A stretch of DNA of 64,000 bases from Pyxicephalus adspersus (Eukaryota > Chordata > Amphibia > Anura > Pyxicephalidae). The stretch is from the NCBI RefSeq assembly GCF_032062135.1, contig NC_092863.1, forward strand, positions 12,834,491 through 12,898,490. The letters run 5' to 3'. The notes under the pieces were generated by a model, which was not told the origin of the DNA, made no database searches, and saw only the letters and a program-made list of their open reading frames with translations. The position numbers and the translations under genes were made by a program. The first letter of the stretch is position 1; each line of letters begins with the position of its first letter. Shown piece by piece: positions 49,601 through 54,115 of this stretch.

Positions 49601-50494
49601 TTTTCTATGTAAGTTTAAACAAGGAAATTGATTTGTCACATTGTCAATACCAAACAAAGTGACATATTTGTTTTATAGGAGGCACAATAAGCAGTCTTTC
49701 CTCACTTTCCTTGCCCTTCCTTACTGAACCACTGCCAGAGCCACAAGAAATACCCAGTACCTGTATTTATGGAGTAATACATGACACTCCTTTCTTCCCC
49801 ATAATGCAGATCAGGGATCAGTCATTTGTCAGTGTTGTCACTTGTTAGCAAAGTAGGGATTGACTTTTAGAAAGTTAAAACATAAACTGAGATGTGGGGG
49901 AACTCTGACTGAATATAGGAGATGGAATGATGTAAAGAAAGTCTTCTGTAAAGTGAAACTTTACTGCTGTCTCCTTCCACATACAGCAGGGTTGTGTTCA
50001 GTTTGGCTTTCCAGTTGATGACCTCTGTCATAAAATTAAGGTGATAAGGTGAAGAACCTACTAAAGCACAGAAGATAGCTAAATCTATCTTACTACGGCC
50101 AGTTACAACAACAGCCTAGCTGAAAATCAAAACCTTGTTAGCAACAGCTTGGTGCAGTCGGAGATGCATGTAAAAACCCAAATTGAGAAAATGCATAGTG
50201 GTCAAAGTTGCTTTTCATCTGCATGTTAATATTTACCTATTTTAATTTCTTATATTGATCTATTTTCTTGCAGTTTTACCGCCACACAGCACAGCAGTGG
50301 CAATAGTGGTACTCTCTACCTTTGCTCTTTGCATCTTGGTGGTTGTAATCATTTACCTGTACCGGCGCAGAAAACTTGCAGCAGAGCAAGGAGCATTCGA
50401 AAGTGCAAGATACAGCCGTGCCAGCACTGGCCCGGGAGGATCGGCTGATAAGAATATACTGGTGTCAGACATGGAAATGAATGAGCAAGAATAA
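1496..50494 (+). CDS. mrc2: MRC2 (Endo180/uPARAP) collagen receptor, 30 coding exons
   Basis: This is a type I membrane endocytic receptor of the mannose receptor family. Known family roles are uptake of collagen through the FN2 domain, Ca-dependent sugar binding through CTLD2, and association with the urokinase receptor. The 30 exons join in frame to 1,467 codons plus stop. Domains: signal peptide 1 to about 34, cysteine-rich 38-166, FN2 167-224, then CTLD1 about 225-360, CTLD2 375-510, CTLD3 512-655, CTLD4 660-803, CTLD5 815-950, CTLD6 962-1099, CTLD7 1105-1235 and CTLD8 1250-1388. The membrane helix is about 1402-1424 and the tail 1425-1467. Orthology to MRC2 rather than MRC1, PLA2R1 or LY75 rests on the tail ending in [13 protein letters not shown] and on exon-by-exon similarity to human MRC2. 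Every splice site is GT/AG and phases agree throughout. No frameshift or missing exon is seen. Confidence 0.96.
2941..3080 (-). repeat. L2/MIR-tailed repeat with TTA microsatellite, copy 2
   Basis: In reverse orientation this carries AGATTGTAAGCTCTTCGGGGC-like, TTTGCAACCCC, TTAATGTACAG and the GGCACTATATAAAT tail, ending in a (TTA)n run at 2941-2970. It is the longest-tailed copy upstream of the mariner and matches the copies at 53358 and 63908. Confidence 0.75.
4211..4275. repeat. TACA/CA microsatellite
   Basis: Simple tandem repeat of TACA units passing into ACACACAT-type units, within MRC2 intron 1. Likely length-polymorphic. Confidence 0.9.
5446..5498. repeat. Short direct duplication, 22-bp unit
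   Basis: A 22-base unit containing AGTCAGTGGGAAGAATGCC occurs at 5446-5467 and again at 5477-5498, separated by nine bases. This is a local tandem duplication without coding content. Confidence 0.85.
6826..6914 (+). repeat. L2/MIR-tailed repeat, diverged copy 3
   Basis: AGATTGTAAACTCCTTCAGGG followed after about 45 bases by ATGTTGGCACTTTATAAATAAA. This is an eroded version of the tail seen in the other copies. Confidence 0.65.
7846..8120 (+). repeat. tRNA-headed SINE with L2/MIR-type tail, copy 4
   Basis: The only copy here with a full head. GGGCAGCACGG begins it. TGGCTCAGAGG at 7857-7867 fits a polymerase III A box and GGTTGGAATAT at 7900-7910 is a decayed B box. A middle region follows (CACTATCTGCATGGAGTTTG), then TTGTGAGCTCC and the TTGGCACTATATAAATACTG tail. 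The head-plus-tail layout indicates a tRNA-derived SINE sharing its 3' tail with a LINE partner. Family identity is inferred by eye. Confidence 0.75.
10955..11619 (-). mobile_element. Mariner-family DNA transposon, internally deleted
   Basis: Perfect terminal inverted repeats (TACGAGGGGGTGCTGAGAAG at the left, its complement at the right) are flanked by TA at 10953-10954 and 11620-11621, as expected for Tc1/mariner insertion. The minus strand encodes the C-terminal catalytic part of a mariner transposase: a QDNAHVHT block, then [20 protein letters not shown], then KKHLKGKRF. The upstream part (frame near [20 protein letters not shown]) is in a shifted frame and the N-terminal DNA-binding region is missing, so the copy is dead. 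Full-length relatives are about 1.3 kb. This one is 665 bp. Confidence 0.9.
11740..11850 (+). repeat. L2/MIR-tailed repeat, copy 5
   Basis: TCCTCCTGTGTCATTGTTTG, CATTTGCAACCCC and ATGTTGGCGCTATATAAAAA followed by a TTATTAATATT end. It lies just downstream of the mariner element. Confidence 0.75.
12640..12990 (+). repeat. Hammerhead-bearing dispersed repeat, copy A
   Basis: Shares with the intron 25 composite the blocks ATTGCTGTCCTTG, CACAGGAA, GTGAAACACG, GGGTATGCCCCTAGGATT, AACCCAGACAGGAATAT, TAATGTCATTTAATAAAAG and GGCCTATAAAGTCCCATT. A hammerhead-like core lies at 12743-12783 (separate entry). Family not named with certainty. Penelope-like or retrozyme-like elements carry such ribozymes in their terminal repeats, so this is my favoured class. 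Boundaries are approximate. Confidence 0.65.
12743..12783 (+). ncRNA. Degenerate hammerhead-ribozyme-like motif A
   Basis: In order: TTTC (stem I), CTGAAAA in the place of CUGAUGA, GCGGA...TCCGT (stem II, five pairs counting one G-T), GAAA, then CACG as a one-pair minimal stem III, TC as the cleavage dinucleotide (GTC context), and GAAA (closing stem I). Two core bases differ from the active consensus, so activity is unlikely, but the architecture is of type I with a minimal stem III. Confidence 0.5.
13151..13172. repeat. TA microsatellite
   Basis: About eleven TA dinucleotides in intron 1. Confidence 0.9.
13851..14280 (+). mobile_element. L1-type LINE relic, ORF2 C-terminus
   Basis: The frame opening at 13851 reads [20 protein letters not shown], then [13 protein letters not shown], a stop, and HLIWDCHRI. 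The C-x2-C ... H-x4-C spacing and its position fit the C-terminal zinc-knuckle region of L1/Tx1-type ORF2 proteins. Stops at several points show it is dead. It ends about 130 bases before exon 2. Confidence 0.65.
14417..14806 (+). CDS. mrc2: MRC2 exon 2: cysteine-rich (ricin-B-type) domain
   Basis: Residues 37-166, opening [20 protein letters not shown]. Includes the [20 protein letters not shown] core and the [13 protein letters not shown] end, aligned with the human MRC2 cysteine-rich domain. In MRC1 this domain binds sulfated sugars, but in MRC2 that activity is not established. Acceptor TTTTAG, donor GTGAGG, phase 1 to 1. At 390 nt it is the largest coding exon. The reading frame runs on past the donor to 14928, but that extension is intron. 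Confidence 0.95.
14807..16848 (+). other. mrc2: MRC2 intron 2, with a foldback MITE
   Basis: No exon is seen in this 2.0-kb intron. The one recognisable element is the foldback repeat at 15654-15800. The rest is unassigned A/T-rich sequence. Confidence 0.6.
15654..15800. mobile_element. Foldback MITE, copy 1
   Basis: TTTATAAAGCAGTGAATCTG at the left is mirrored by GTCAGATTCCCGGTTTTATAA at the right (shortened here by divergence), with CATTC/GAATG inner parts. The same pair of ends occurs in intron 28 (47352-47481). Size about 145 bp, no coding content. Superfamily not determined. Confidence 0.7.
16849..17022 (+). CDS. mrc2: MRC2 exon 3: fibronectin type II domain
   Basis: Residues 167-224. 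All four FN2 cysteines are present (GRPC, YSC, LWC, GFC) together with the aromatic core [10 protein letters not shown] and [11 protein letters not shown]. In Endo180 this module binds collagen and gelatin. Exactly one exon, phase 1 to 1, 174 nt. Acceptor TGTGCAG, donor GTAAGA. Confidence 0.97.
17441..17605 (+). CDS. mrc2: MRC2 exon 4: CTLD1, first part
   Basis: Residues 225-279, [20 protein letters not shown] through the [11 protein letters not shown] end, very close to human MRC2. Acceptor TTTTAG, donor GTAAGG, phase 1 to 1. Confidence 0.96.
17856..17969 (+). CDS. mrc2: MRC2 exon 5: CTLD1, middle
   Basis: Residues 280-317, [18 protein letters not shown] through LKYLNWEN, containing the CTLD WIGL signature. 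Acceptor TCATAG, donor GTATGT, 114 nt. Confidence 0.96.
18990..19127 (+). CDS. mrc2: MRC2 exon 6: CTLD1, end and linker
   Basis: Residues 318-363, [18 protein letters not shown] through [10 protein letters not shown] and a short linker. The calcium-site positions read QPG and WQN, so CTLD1 lacks the EPN/WND sugar-binding set, as in other MRC2 proteins. Acceptor CCTAG, donor GTAAGT. Confidence 0.95.
19751..19942 (+). CDS. mrc2: MRC2 exon 7: CTLD2, first part
   Basis: Residues 364-427, linker [16 protein letters not shown], then [20 protein letters not shown] and the [13 protein letters not shown] end. Acceptor CAACAG, donor GTGAGA, phase 1 to 1. Confidence 0.96.
20964..21118 (+). CDS. mrc2: MRC2 exon 8: CTLD2, sugar-binding core
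   Basis: Residues 428-479, [20 protein letters not shown] through [20 protein letters not shown]. The EPN motif is at 462-464, which in this family specifies mannose/fucose/GlcNAc-type ligands with calcium. Acceptor CTCTAG, donor GTAAGT, phase 1 to 0. Confidence 0.97.
21621..21700. other. Long hairpin in intron 8 (MITE or miRNA-like)
   Basis: TTGGCTGCCATGCTG at 21628-21642 pairs perfectly with CAGCATGGCAGCCAA at 21681-21695. Pairing continues outward (ATTC with GAAT across a bulge) and inward (TTCAAT with ATTGGAA, one bulge). It is on the sense strand of the MRC2 transcript. Confidence 0.75.
21892..21999 (+). CDS. mrc2: MRC2 exon 9: CTLD2 end, linker, CTLD3 start
   Basis: Residues 480-515, [20 protein letters not shown] through the linker and NHGCQK. 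The WND at 483-485 completes the CTLD2 calcium/sugar site with the EPN in exon 8. Phase 0 to 0. Acceptor CTATAG, donor GTAGGG. Confidence 0.96.
22877..22992 (+). CDS. mrc2: MRC2 exon 10: CTLD3, first part
   Basis: Residues 516-553, [20 protein letters not shown] through RLITVQNR. Acceptor TCCTAG, donor GTGGGT, phase 0 to 2. The following intron is 6.1 kb and contains a long antisense LINE. Confidence 0.95.
23604..27701 (-). mobile_element. L1-type LINE, near full ORF2, antisense in intron 10
   Basis: Read on the minus strand, the copy runs from an apurinic endonuclease (HNVQGLN, ALQETHF, GDSN, SRIDHGF, WSDHDP) through a reverse transcriptase ([33 protein letters not shown], and the catalytic FADDILMF near 25600) to a C-terminal zinc-knuckle region (SPLCFRGC near 24340). 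A 3' UTR follows, then AATAAA, then a short A-run at 23610-23604. The frame is broken near 26690, 26130, 24985 and 24490, so ORF2 cannot be made whole. The 5' end lies in the assembly gap, so ORF1 and the target duplication cannot be seen. Domain order fits the L1/Tx1 group. Confidence 0.92.
27702..28194. other. Assembly gap (493 N)
   Basis: Run of N directly at the 5' side of the LINE. The missing sequence probably contains the LINE 5' end, a typical place for assemblies to fail. Confidence 0.99.
29125..29273 (+). CDS. mrc2: MRC2 exon 11: CTLD3, middle
   Basis: Residues 554-603, [20 protein letters not shown] then [19 protein letters not shown] and HWNRDEPG. Human MRC2 has the equivalent RFEQAF and YTHWNRDQPG. 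Acceptor ATTTAG, donor GTATTC (weaker match), phase 2 to 1. Confidence 0.95.
29518..29732 (+). CDS. mrc2: MRC2 exon 12: CTLD3 end, linker, CTLD4 start
   Basis: Residues 604-675, [20 protein letters not shown] through KYICMQS, a proline-rich linker, then [18 protein letters not shown]. Acceptor ACACAG, donor GTGGGC, phase 1 to 0. Confidence 0.95.
30410..30552 (+). CDS. mrc2: MRC2 exon 13: CTLD4, first part
   Basis: Residues 676-722, [20 protein letters not shown] through [14 protein letters not shown]. Acceptor CTACAG. The donor is GTTGGT, poor at +3/+4, but is fixed by the Gly codon shared with exon 14 (GG|T). Phase 0 to 2. Confidence 0.93.
30661..30763 (+). CDS. mrc2: MRC2 exon 14: CTLD4, middle
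   Basis: Residues 723-757, [20 protein letters not shown] through SWVWSDGQG. Separated from exon 13 by an unusually short intron of 108 nt. The acceptor TTACAG sits at the end of a 23-bp tandem duplication (30614-30659). Donor GTTAGT, phase 2 to 0. Confidence 0.94.
31679..31817 (+). CDS. mrc2: MRC2 exon 15: CTLD4, end
   Basis: Residues 758-803, [20 protein letters not shown] through [10 protein letters not shown]. Acceptor TTTCAG, donor GTACTT, phase 0 to 1. The open frame seen upstream of the acceptor is intron. Confidence 0.95.
31818..33122 (+). other. mrc2: MRC2 intron 15
   Basis: 1.3 kb, no coding sequence or named repeat recognised. A/T-rich with T-runs near 32651 and 33100. Confidence 0.6.
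33123..33155 (+). CDS. mrc2: MRC2 exon 16: 33-nt micro-exon, CTLD4-CTLD5 linker
   Basis: Encodes [11 protein letters not shown] (residues 804-814), the linker equivalent to human GTDVREPDDSPQ. Acceptor TCTTTAG, donor GTAAGG, phase 1 to 1, so skipping it would keep the frame. Confidence 0.88.
33156..34076 (+). other. mrc2: MRC2 intron 16
   Basis: Nothing recognised in 0.9 kb apart from A/T-rich sequence. Confidence 0.6.
34077..34237 (+). CDS. mrc2: MRC2 exon 17: CTLD5, first part
   Basis: Residues 815-868, [20 protein letters not shown] then [20 protein letters not shown] and [12 protein letters not shown]. Acceptor TTGTAG, donor GTACAA, phase 1 to 0. Confidence 0.96.
34595..34662 (+). CDS. 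mrc2: MRC2 exon 18: CTLD5, middle (68 nt)
   Basis: Residues 869-890, [20 protein letters not shown] then RF and a split Arg codon. Acceptor TGTAAG, donor GTTAGT, phase 0 to 2. Confidence 0.94.
35355..35455 (+). CDS. mrc2: MRC2 exon 19: CTLD5, middle
   Basis: Residues 891-924, [20 protein letters not shown] then [14 protein letters not shown]. Acceptor CTATAG, donor GTAAGT, phase 2 to 1. Confidence 0.95.
35456..36830 (+). other. mrc2: MRC2 intron 19, with part of a dispersed repeat
   Basis: Within 1.4 kb, 35870-36110 shares a short block (TCAAGATGGCCA-AGATT with flanking CTGGC) with the repeat at 53690-54115. The rest is unassigned. Confidence 0.5.
36831..36976 (+). CDS. mrc2: MRC2 exon 20: CTLD5 end, linker, CTLD6 start
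   Basis: Residues 925-973, [20 protein letters not shown], a proline-rich linker ([14 protein letters not shown]), then [13 protein letters not shown]. Acceptor CTGCAG, donor GTTAGA, phase 1 to 0. Confidence 0.95.
37314..37428 (+). CDS. mrc2: MRC2 exon 21: CTLD6, first part
   Basis: Residues 974-1011, [20 protein letters not shown] then [18 protein letters not shown]. Acceptor CTGTAG, donor GTAAGC, phase 0 to 1. Confidence 0.94.
37746..37903 (+). CDS. mrc2: MRC2 exon 22: CTLD6, middle
   Basis: Residues 1012-1064, [20 protein letters not shown] through [14 protein letters not shown] and NGKM. Acceptor CTTTAG after a T-run of about 18, donor GTGAGC, phase 1 to 0. Confidence 0.94.
38025..38130 (+). 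CDS. mrc2: MRC2 exon 23: CTLD6, end
   Basis: Residues 1065-1099, [20 protein letters not shown] then [15 protein letters not shown]. Follows a very short intron of 121 nt. Acceptor CTGCAG. Donor GTGCGC is weak at +4 to +6 but is required by the frame. Phase 0 to 1. Confidence 0.92.
38332..38570 (+). CDS. mrc2: MRC2 exon 24: linker and CTLD7, first part
   Basis: Residues 1100-1179: proline-rich linker ([16 protein letters not shown]), [36 protein letters not shown], then [10 protein letters not shown]. As in human, the first cysteine pair of the long-form CTLD is missing from CTLD7. Acceptor GTGCAG, donor GTGCCA (weak), phase 1 to 0. Confidence 0.94.
39011..39179 (+). CDS. mrc2: MRC2 exon 25: CTLD7, end
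   Basis: Residues 1180-1235, [20 protein letters not shown] then [20 protein letters not shown] and [10 protein letters not shown]. Acceptor TTGTAG, donor GTAAGT, phase 0 to 1. The following intron is 6.4 kb and carries the nested repeat composite. Confidence 0.95.
39635..39648 (+). repeat. 14-bp direct repeat flanking the composite (left)
   Basis: TCCATTGCAAAACT, repeated exactly at 42297-42310. It fits a target-site duplication of the foldback repeat. Confidence 0.7.
39841..41702 (+). mobile_element. 5'-truncated L1-type LINE inserted in the foldback repeat
   Basis: Begins abruptly in the ORF2 thumb region ([20 protein letters not shown], then [13 protein letters not shown] and [12 protein letters not shown]) and continues to a C-terminal zinc-knuckle ([20 protein letters not shown] near 40830-40880). 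A frameshift near 40205 and a TAA at about 41138 break the frame. The 3' end has AATAAAGCTGATTGACAC and an A-run. AAAATGTGCAATAA flanks it on both sides (39827-39840 and 41705-41718) as target duplication. The sequence differs clearly from the intron 10 LINE, so two L1-type families are present. Confidence 0.9.
41795..41872. repeat. Palindrome at the centre of the foldback repeat
   Basis: 41811-41856 is a perfect 46-bp palindrome centred on TGATCA, with GACAGTGGTT at one end and AACCACTGTC at the other. Pairing extends to 41795 and 41872 with two mismatches (GGACAGCAATATTTTT against TAAAATATTGCCGTCC). Confidence 0.95.
42055..42092 (+). ncRNA. Decayed hammerhead-like motif C
   Basis: TTGAAGAAGC replaces CUGAUGA plus the stem II start, and GTGAAACACGCC keeps the GAAA and the minimal stem III, with GCC in place of GUC. 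Stem II no longer pairs well. Recognised mainly by alignment with the 12.7-kb copy, whose flanks match. Confidence 0.4.
42297..42310 (+). repeat. 14-bp direct repeat flanking the composite (right)
   Basis: Exact partner of 39635-39648. Confidence 0.7.
43350..43454 (+). repeat. L2/MIR-tailed repeat, copy 6
   Basis: CCTCCTGTGTCACTGTCTGT, CATTTGCAACCCCTATTTAA and ATGTTGGCGTTATATAAATC followed by a TTTAATAATATTAA end. Confidence 0.75.
43892..43951. other. 18-bp perfect hairpin in intron 25 (miRNA-like)
   Basis: GGGGAGGTGCTGCCATAG at 43892-43909 and its exact complement at 43934-43951 enclose a 24-nt loop. The stem is much more G/C-rich than its surroundings. Either a small MITE or a hairpin RNA precursor on the sense strand of MRC2. 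Confidence 0.75.
44396..44409. repeat. C homopolymer run
   Basis: Fourteen consecutive C in an otherwise A/T-rich intron. Confidence 0.95.
45540..45689 (+). CDS. mrc2: MRC2 exon 26: linker and CTLD8, first part
   Basis: Residues 1236-1285, [20 protein letters not shown] then [20 protein letters not shown] and [10 protein letters not shown]. Acceptor AAACAG, donor GTATTT, phase 1 to 1. Confidence 0.94.
45821..45940 (+). CDS. mrc2: MRC2 exon 27: CTLD8, middle
   Basis: Residues 1286-1325, [20 protein letters not shown] then [20 protein letters not shown]. Acceptor TTTTAG, donor GTGAGA, phase 1 to 1. Confidence 0.96.
46167..46346 (+). CDS. mrc2: MRC2 exon 28: CTLD8, end
   Basis: Residues 1326-1385, [20 protein letters not shown] through [20 protein letters not shown] and [11 protein letters not shown]. 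Acceptor TTGCAG, donor GTAAGC, phase 1 to 1. Confidence 0.96.
46347..49351 (+). other. mrc2: MRC2 intron 28
   Basis: 3.0 kb. Contains the second foldback MITE (47352-47481). Several short frames occur at 47445-49068, but none resembles a known protein and I see no splice context for them. Confidence 0.6.
47352..47481. mobile_element. Foldback MITE, copy 2
   Basis: TCTATTTATAAAGCAGTAAA at the left mirrors the right end GTCAGGTTCCCTGTTTTATA and following AATA. Same ends and size as 15654-15800, with unrelated flanks. Confidence 0.7.
49352..49378 (+). CDS. mrc2: MRC2 exon 29: 27-nt micro-exon, stem region
   Basis: Encodes AEEDSINAS (residues 1386-1394), the short acidic stem between CTLD8 and the membrane helix. 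Acceptor TTGTTAG, donor GTAAGT, phase 1 to 1. Human has a similarly short stretch here. The call rests on splice sites, phase and position. Confidence 0.8.
50274..50494 (+). CDS. mrc2: MRC2 exon 30: membrane helix and cytoplasmic tail
   Basis: Residues 1395-1467. A hydrophobic helix ([20 protein letters not shown]) is followed by YRRRK as stop-transfer. The tail has [10 protein letters not shown], a Ser/Gly-rich stretch, and [15 protein letters not shown]. The LV pair at 1457-1458 with acidic neighbours is the dihydrophobic internalisation signal known for Endo180. TAA at 50492-50494. Confidence 0.97.
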
Positions 50495-51976
50495 GAGAGA
50501 ATTTAAGTGACATCACATTAAAGTACATGGGGGGTTGGGTCGTTTAAGACTTTTAATTCTTCCCACTACCTGGTGATCATGGTAGTTGTTGATAATACAG
50601 AGGGTGCAGGGTGCCCCTTTTACTGAAATGAATTTCTACACTGTCAGTGTTTTTTGGGGGCTGTCGTACATTGCTGAGCAATGGTTTTCGAGCTGCTCCA
50701 ACATCAAGAAGCCATAGCAGTACTGCCATCTTATTCCCAGCAGCCTCCTTATCATTGTTAATTCTAAAGCAGACCTTTATTTGAGACTGGGGGGAATAAA
50801 TTAGGCTTAAGCTGTGTTCACTCATTTCCAAGTTTAACAATTGTATGACCTTGAGACTAGTCCAGTGTTTCCTAAAGTGTGGGACCTTTACCACTGGTAG
50901 TTTGTGTCTTCCATCTACATGTGCGAGATTTAGCAACACAGTCCACTTCTACTCCAAGATTTACATAATTACATAGGTTGAAATAATATCAAGTTCAACC
51001 ACATGGGACATAACCCTACTTTCTTGTTCATGATCATAACACGAGTGAGTTGATGTTTTTGGAAAATAGTCTCAAATACTAGTGGAAACATTATGTTTGA
51101 ATGTTCTCAGCTATGTATTTTTTTAATCCAACCGCTTAACAAACCAAAACCTCAATACAATGAAAAATGCCCCATTCAAAAAGAACAACCAAAAAACAGT
51201 GTATGCCAAAGCACTCAGTCTAACACATATTGTAGAATTTAATTGACCTGTGACATTTCACCCCTCCACATAAGTAGGCCATAAGTTCTTGGGTCTGAAT
51301 CAGGAATAAAAGAAATGTTCAGTTTCTATAGTTGTTCTCTGATTCATGCAGTTACAATCAAGCAGGGGGATCCATTCATAAACCAGGAATAGTTTTACTT
51401 AGCAACGTCATAATGGAGGGGCAACGTTAGGGAACCAGTGAAAAAGTCTATACTATAGGTGGATCTACTATTTCGAAAATGTTTTATATATGTTTATCTG
51501 TCCATTTTTCCTTTGATGTCTCATTATTAATACTTAACCTCCATCTTCCTTTTTTTTAATATAAGGACCAAAAAATGCATCATTTTCCACTGCTGTATAT
51601 AACAGCTTATAATGTACCTTGTCCGCATGCAAAAATTGCACATATGATAAGAGTGAACACAGCTAGACCTTCTCTTTGAAGCAACCAGGATTTAGGTGAA
51701 TTTCTTAAGTGAATACCCAGAATGAGCCAAAATTAGCTTGTCTGCTGCAGCCCTTGCTTTGTAAGCGTATGTGTTCCTCTTTGCCTCCATGAGCCATGTT
51801 TGTAAAGTGCACCTTCTAGTAAAAAGGCAAGGGTTATTTCAGGAGTCCCACATCCAGAGCACTGTGTGCTAAAATGGGGAGTCAAGCATAAACACTATAT
51901 ATGTATACCCATATGCCCGGGTATGACGTATTGGTATATTTTCAAAGACAATAAACATGACCGCATTCAAGTGTAA
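50495..51976 (+). other. mrc2: MRC2 3' UTR
   Basis: About 1.48 kb from the stop to the inferred cleavage site. Earlier AATAAA hexamers occur near 50795 and 51303 and could give shorter forms. A short dispersed-repeat piece (TACATAGGTTGAAATAATAT ... CAAGTTCAACC) lies at about 50964-51005. Confidence 0.7.
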
Positions 51977-52010
51977 CGTTGTCTTTTTTTTGTGTCTGGT
52001 GTGTGTGTAA
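51950..52010 (+). terminator. mrc2: MRC2 polyadenylation signal
   Basis: AATAAA at 51950-51955, followed after about 25 bases by a T-rich then GT-rich element (TTTTTTTTGTGTCTGGTGTG). This is the standard vertebrate cleavage/polyadenylation layout. Confidence 0.75.
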
Positions 52011-52036
52011 TACAATAAGTTTATGTCTGCTTAAAT

Positions 52037-52040
<4 letters not shown>

Positions 52041-52091
<51 letters not shown>
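52041..52091. repeat. TA microsatellite
   Basis: About 25 TA dinucleotides shortly after the MRC2 poly(A) site. Confidence 0.95.
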
Positions 52092-52093
<2 letters not shown>

Positions 52094-52950
52094 CATAGTT
52101 TTATCTCCAGGTGACCCCTGAGAAAGAAACAGATGACAGTAATGTCTGGGGTCATACACTGATCTCTGCTGGAAGCTGTTAATACATAAATGTTACACAT
52201 TATTTAGCATAAAAAAAACATTTTGCTGCAAGACCCACTGTACAGTGCTACAACTTAAAAATATTTATTGTTGTATTTTGCTACATTTATACAAATCTTG
52301 CATGTTTGTTGTGTGACTGACAAAACTGAAACCGAAAGATAAGCTTTACATCCAGGTAAACAACATTAAAATACCCCAAAGGGGCTATGTAGGCACCTAT
52401 TTTGGGAATGTAATTTAATAAATTAATATTCCTAGCTATAAAAATCCCATTTGGCAGGGTAGAAGGGCAATGGCAGGGTAGAGGATTCATGTTAATCTCC
52501 AATAGCCACCCGTGTTCTGATACTTTTTTGTTTTTGGCAGAGTGAACCTTCTGTCATATTATTTTGCTGTCTGTGACCTCCTAATGTAATTCCTGTCCAA
52601 GTGACACCAGGACAAGAAAAGCCAGGCCCAGTAGTCACCAAGACCAGAACATGAGAGAGTAAAACAGACTAACCCTTTTCTATGCTGCTAAATGTTCTTG
52701 CTTTTACCATTTAGCAAGATTTTTTACCAGGTGGCAATAAAATCATATTTAAAACACTTAGCGTGTGCTTTAACATGCACACACAATTAATGTGAAAGAA
52801 AAAAATTAGTAGAAAGGCCTTCCCTTTTAGCACATTTTTCTCACACATCAGGCCTGTTTTTTAAAGGTAAGAATTGTTTTATTATTCAGTGTTGACTAAA
52901 TGACTAAATACACCCTGTGTGAAGAGACTGTTCTGTGCAGTACATAAAAT
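52092..52950. other. Intergenic DNA, nothing recognised
   Basis: No coding sequence, RNA gene or named repeat seen. Confidence 0.5.
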
Positions 52951-52957
52951 AGAACAC

Positions 52958-53086
52958 AAGATGGCGCCGCTCCCAATGATTTGGAATAACGAGAAGGCTT
53001 TTCCCGCCTTTTGTCACCGTGAGGTAAATCTGAGGAGTGGTGACGTTACACGGCTGAGGTAGAGATGGAAATCTTCGCCAGGTCAG
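52958..53086 (+). promoter_or_regulatory. Promoter-like segment with possible orphan first exon
   Basis: AAGATGGCGCCG (52958) fits a YY1 site, TTTTCCCGCC (52999) an E2F site, and TGACGTTA (53041) a CRE-like site. An ATG at 53065 opens a frame (MEIFARS) that ends at a good donor, CAG|GTGAGG, at 53086. This is the layout of a TATA-less housekeeping promoter with a short first exon. No downstream exon was recognised, and a repeat-derived regulatory block (an L1-type 5' UTR also carries YY1 sites) is equally possible. Confidence 0.35.
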
Positions 53087-53357
53087 GTGAGGGAACAGGA
53101 CATTGCAGACCAGCTATAAACTTCCATTTTAGTCTATTTATTTCATTGTGAGTGCTATAATATTGCATATTTTTTCAAAATGTATAAAAATGTCTGTTTT
53201 TAGTGAGACCTGAAGAAAAGTGAATGCAATGGCAGCACCCATTTCCTTGCCCTGAAGTATTTTAGTCACTTCAACATAACTGGTAAATTCAATATTAGTT
53301 TTTATCACAATTTATTGTATTATTTTCTGGATAATGCATGCAGTCACTCAGTCTCCT

Positions 53358-53495
53358 AGATTGTAAGCTTCTCGAGGCAGGGTCTCCTCTTCCTGTGTCA
53401 CTGTATTTTCCTGTCATTTGCAAACCCTATTTAATGTACAGCGCTGCGTAATATGTTGGCGCTATATAAATACTGTTTATTATTAATAATAATAA
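53358..53495 (+). repeat. L2/MIR-tailed repeat, copy 7
   Basis: The best-preserved tail: AGATTGTAAGCTTCTCGAGG, CAGGGTCTCCTC, CATTTGCAAACCC, TTAATGTACAGCGCTGCG and ATGTTGGCGCTATATAAATA, ending in a TTATTAATAA run. Confidence 0.8.
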
Positions 53496-53689
53496 AAGTC
53501 AGTATATAATGTGATATTTTAGGGTGCAGGCTCCTCGTGTAGTACTAGATCTCCCTAGCCTGTCAGACTCTCTTTATTACCTACTTTGACCCTTTTCCAC
53601 CACAAGAAACCATTAAAAATGTTTTCAGGTATTGGGGAACCACTGTTATAACCAAATATTGGGTTTCAGTGTGTGTGGGGGCAATCCAA

Positions 53690-54115
53690 GTCTAGTAGGT
53701 CCTGCATTGTCCCAGCATCCTTCCATCACGGATGGCTCAGCCATCTACTTTCTGATTCTGCTCATGTCACCCGATCTGGCACTGCGCAGGCGTGAGATCA
53801 GGTGACATGTCTTTCTGCAAATGCGTATGCATGAGATCAGCACTTGCATGCTCAGAAGTTGCAGCCCACAGCCTCCTGGGATATGTGACGTATGTTTCCC
53901 AGAGGGCTGCTGGTTTCCCTTTCAGTCATTACTATATTGGCAGTAAATTCCCGGCTTCCCCTGCACTTGCTGGAACTGAATTAGCTTCACATGGGAATTA
54001 CATCATCCTGGCTCAGCCAATCAAGATGGCCAAAGATTGCAATAAGGAAGAGAAGATGGCATCGTCCTGCGACAGAATGGGGACGAGAGACTATGGCAGG
54101 GTTTAGTTCCATTCC
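53690..54115 (+). repeat. Unclassified dispersed repeat
   Basis: More G/C-rich than its surroundings (CTGCGCAGGCG, TCCTGGGATATGTGACGTAT) and sharing CAAGATGGCCAAAGATT and neighbouring bases with 36060-36090 in intron 19. A 104-residue frame crosses it, but it has no recognisable domain. Confidence 0.5.

Noticed and set aside
52041..52091. TA tract as a promoter TATA region or origin
   Set aside because: It is a simple microsatellite of a kind found several times in the window.
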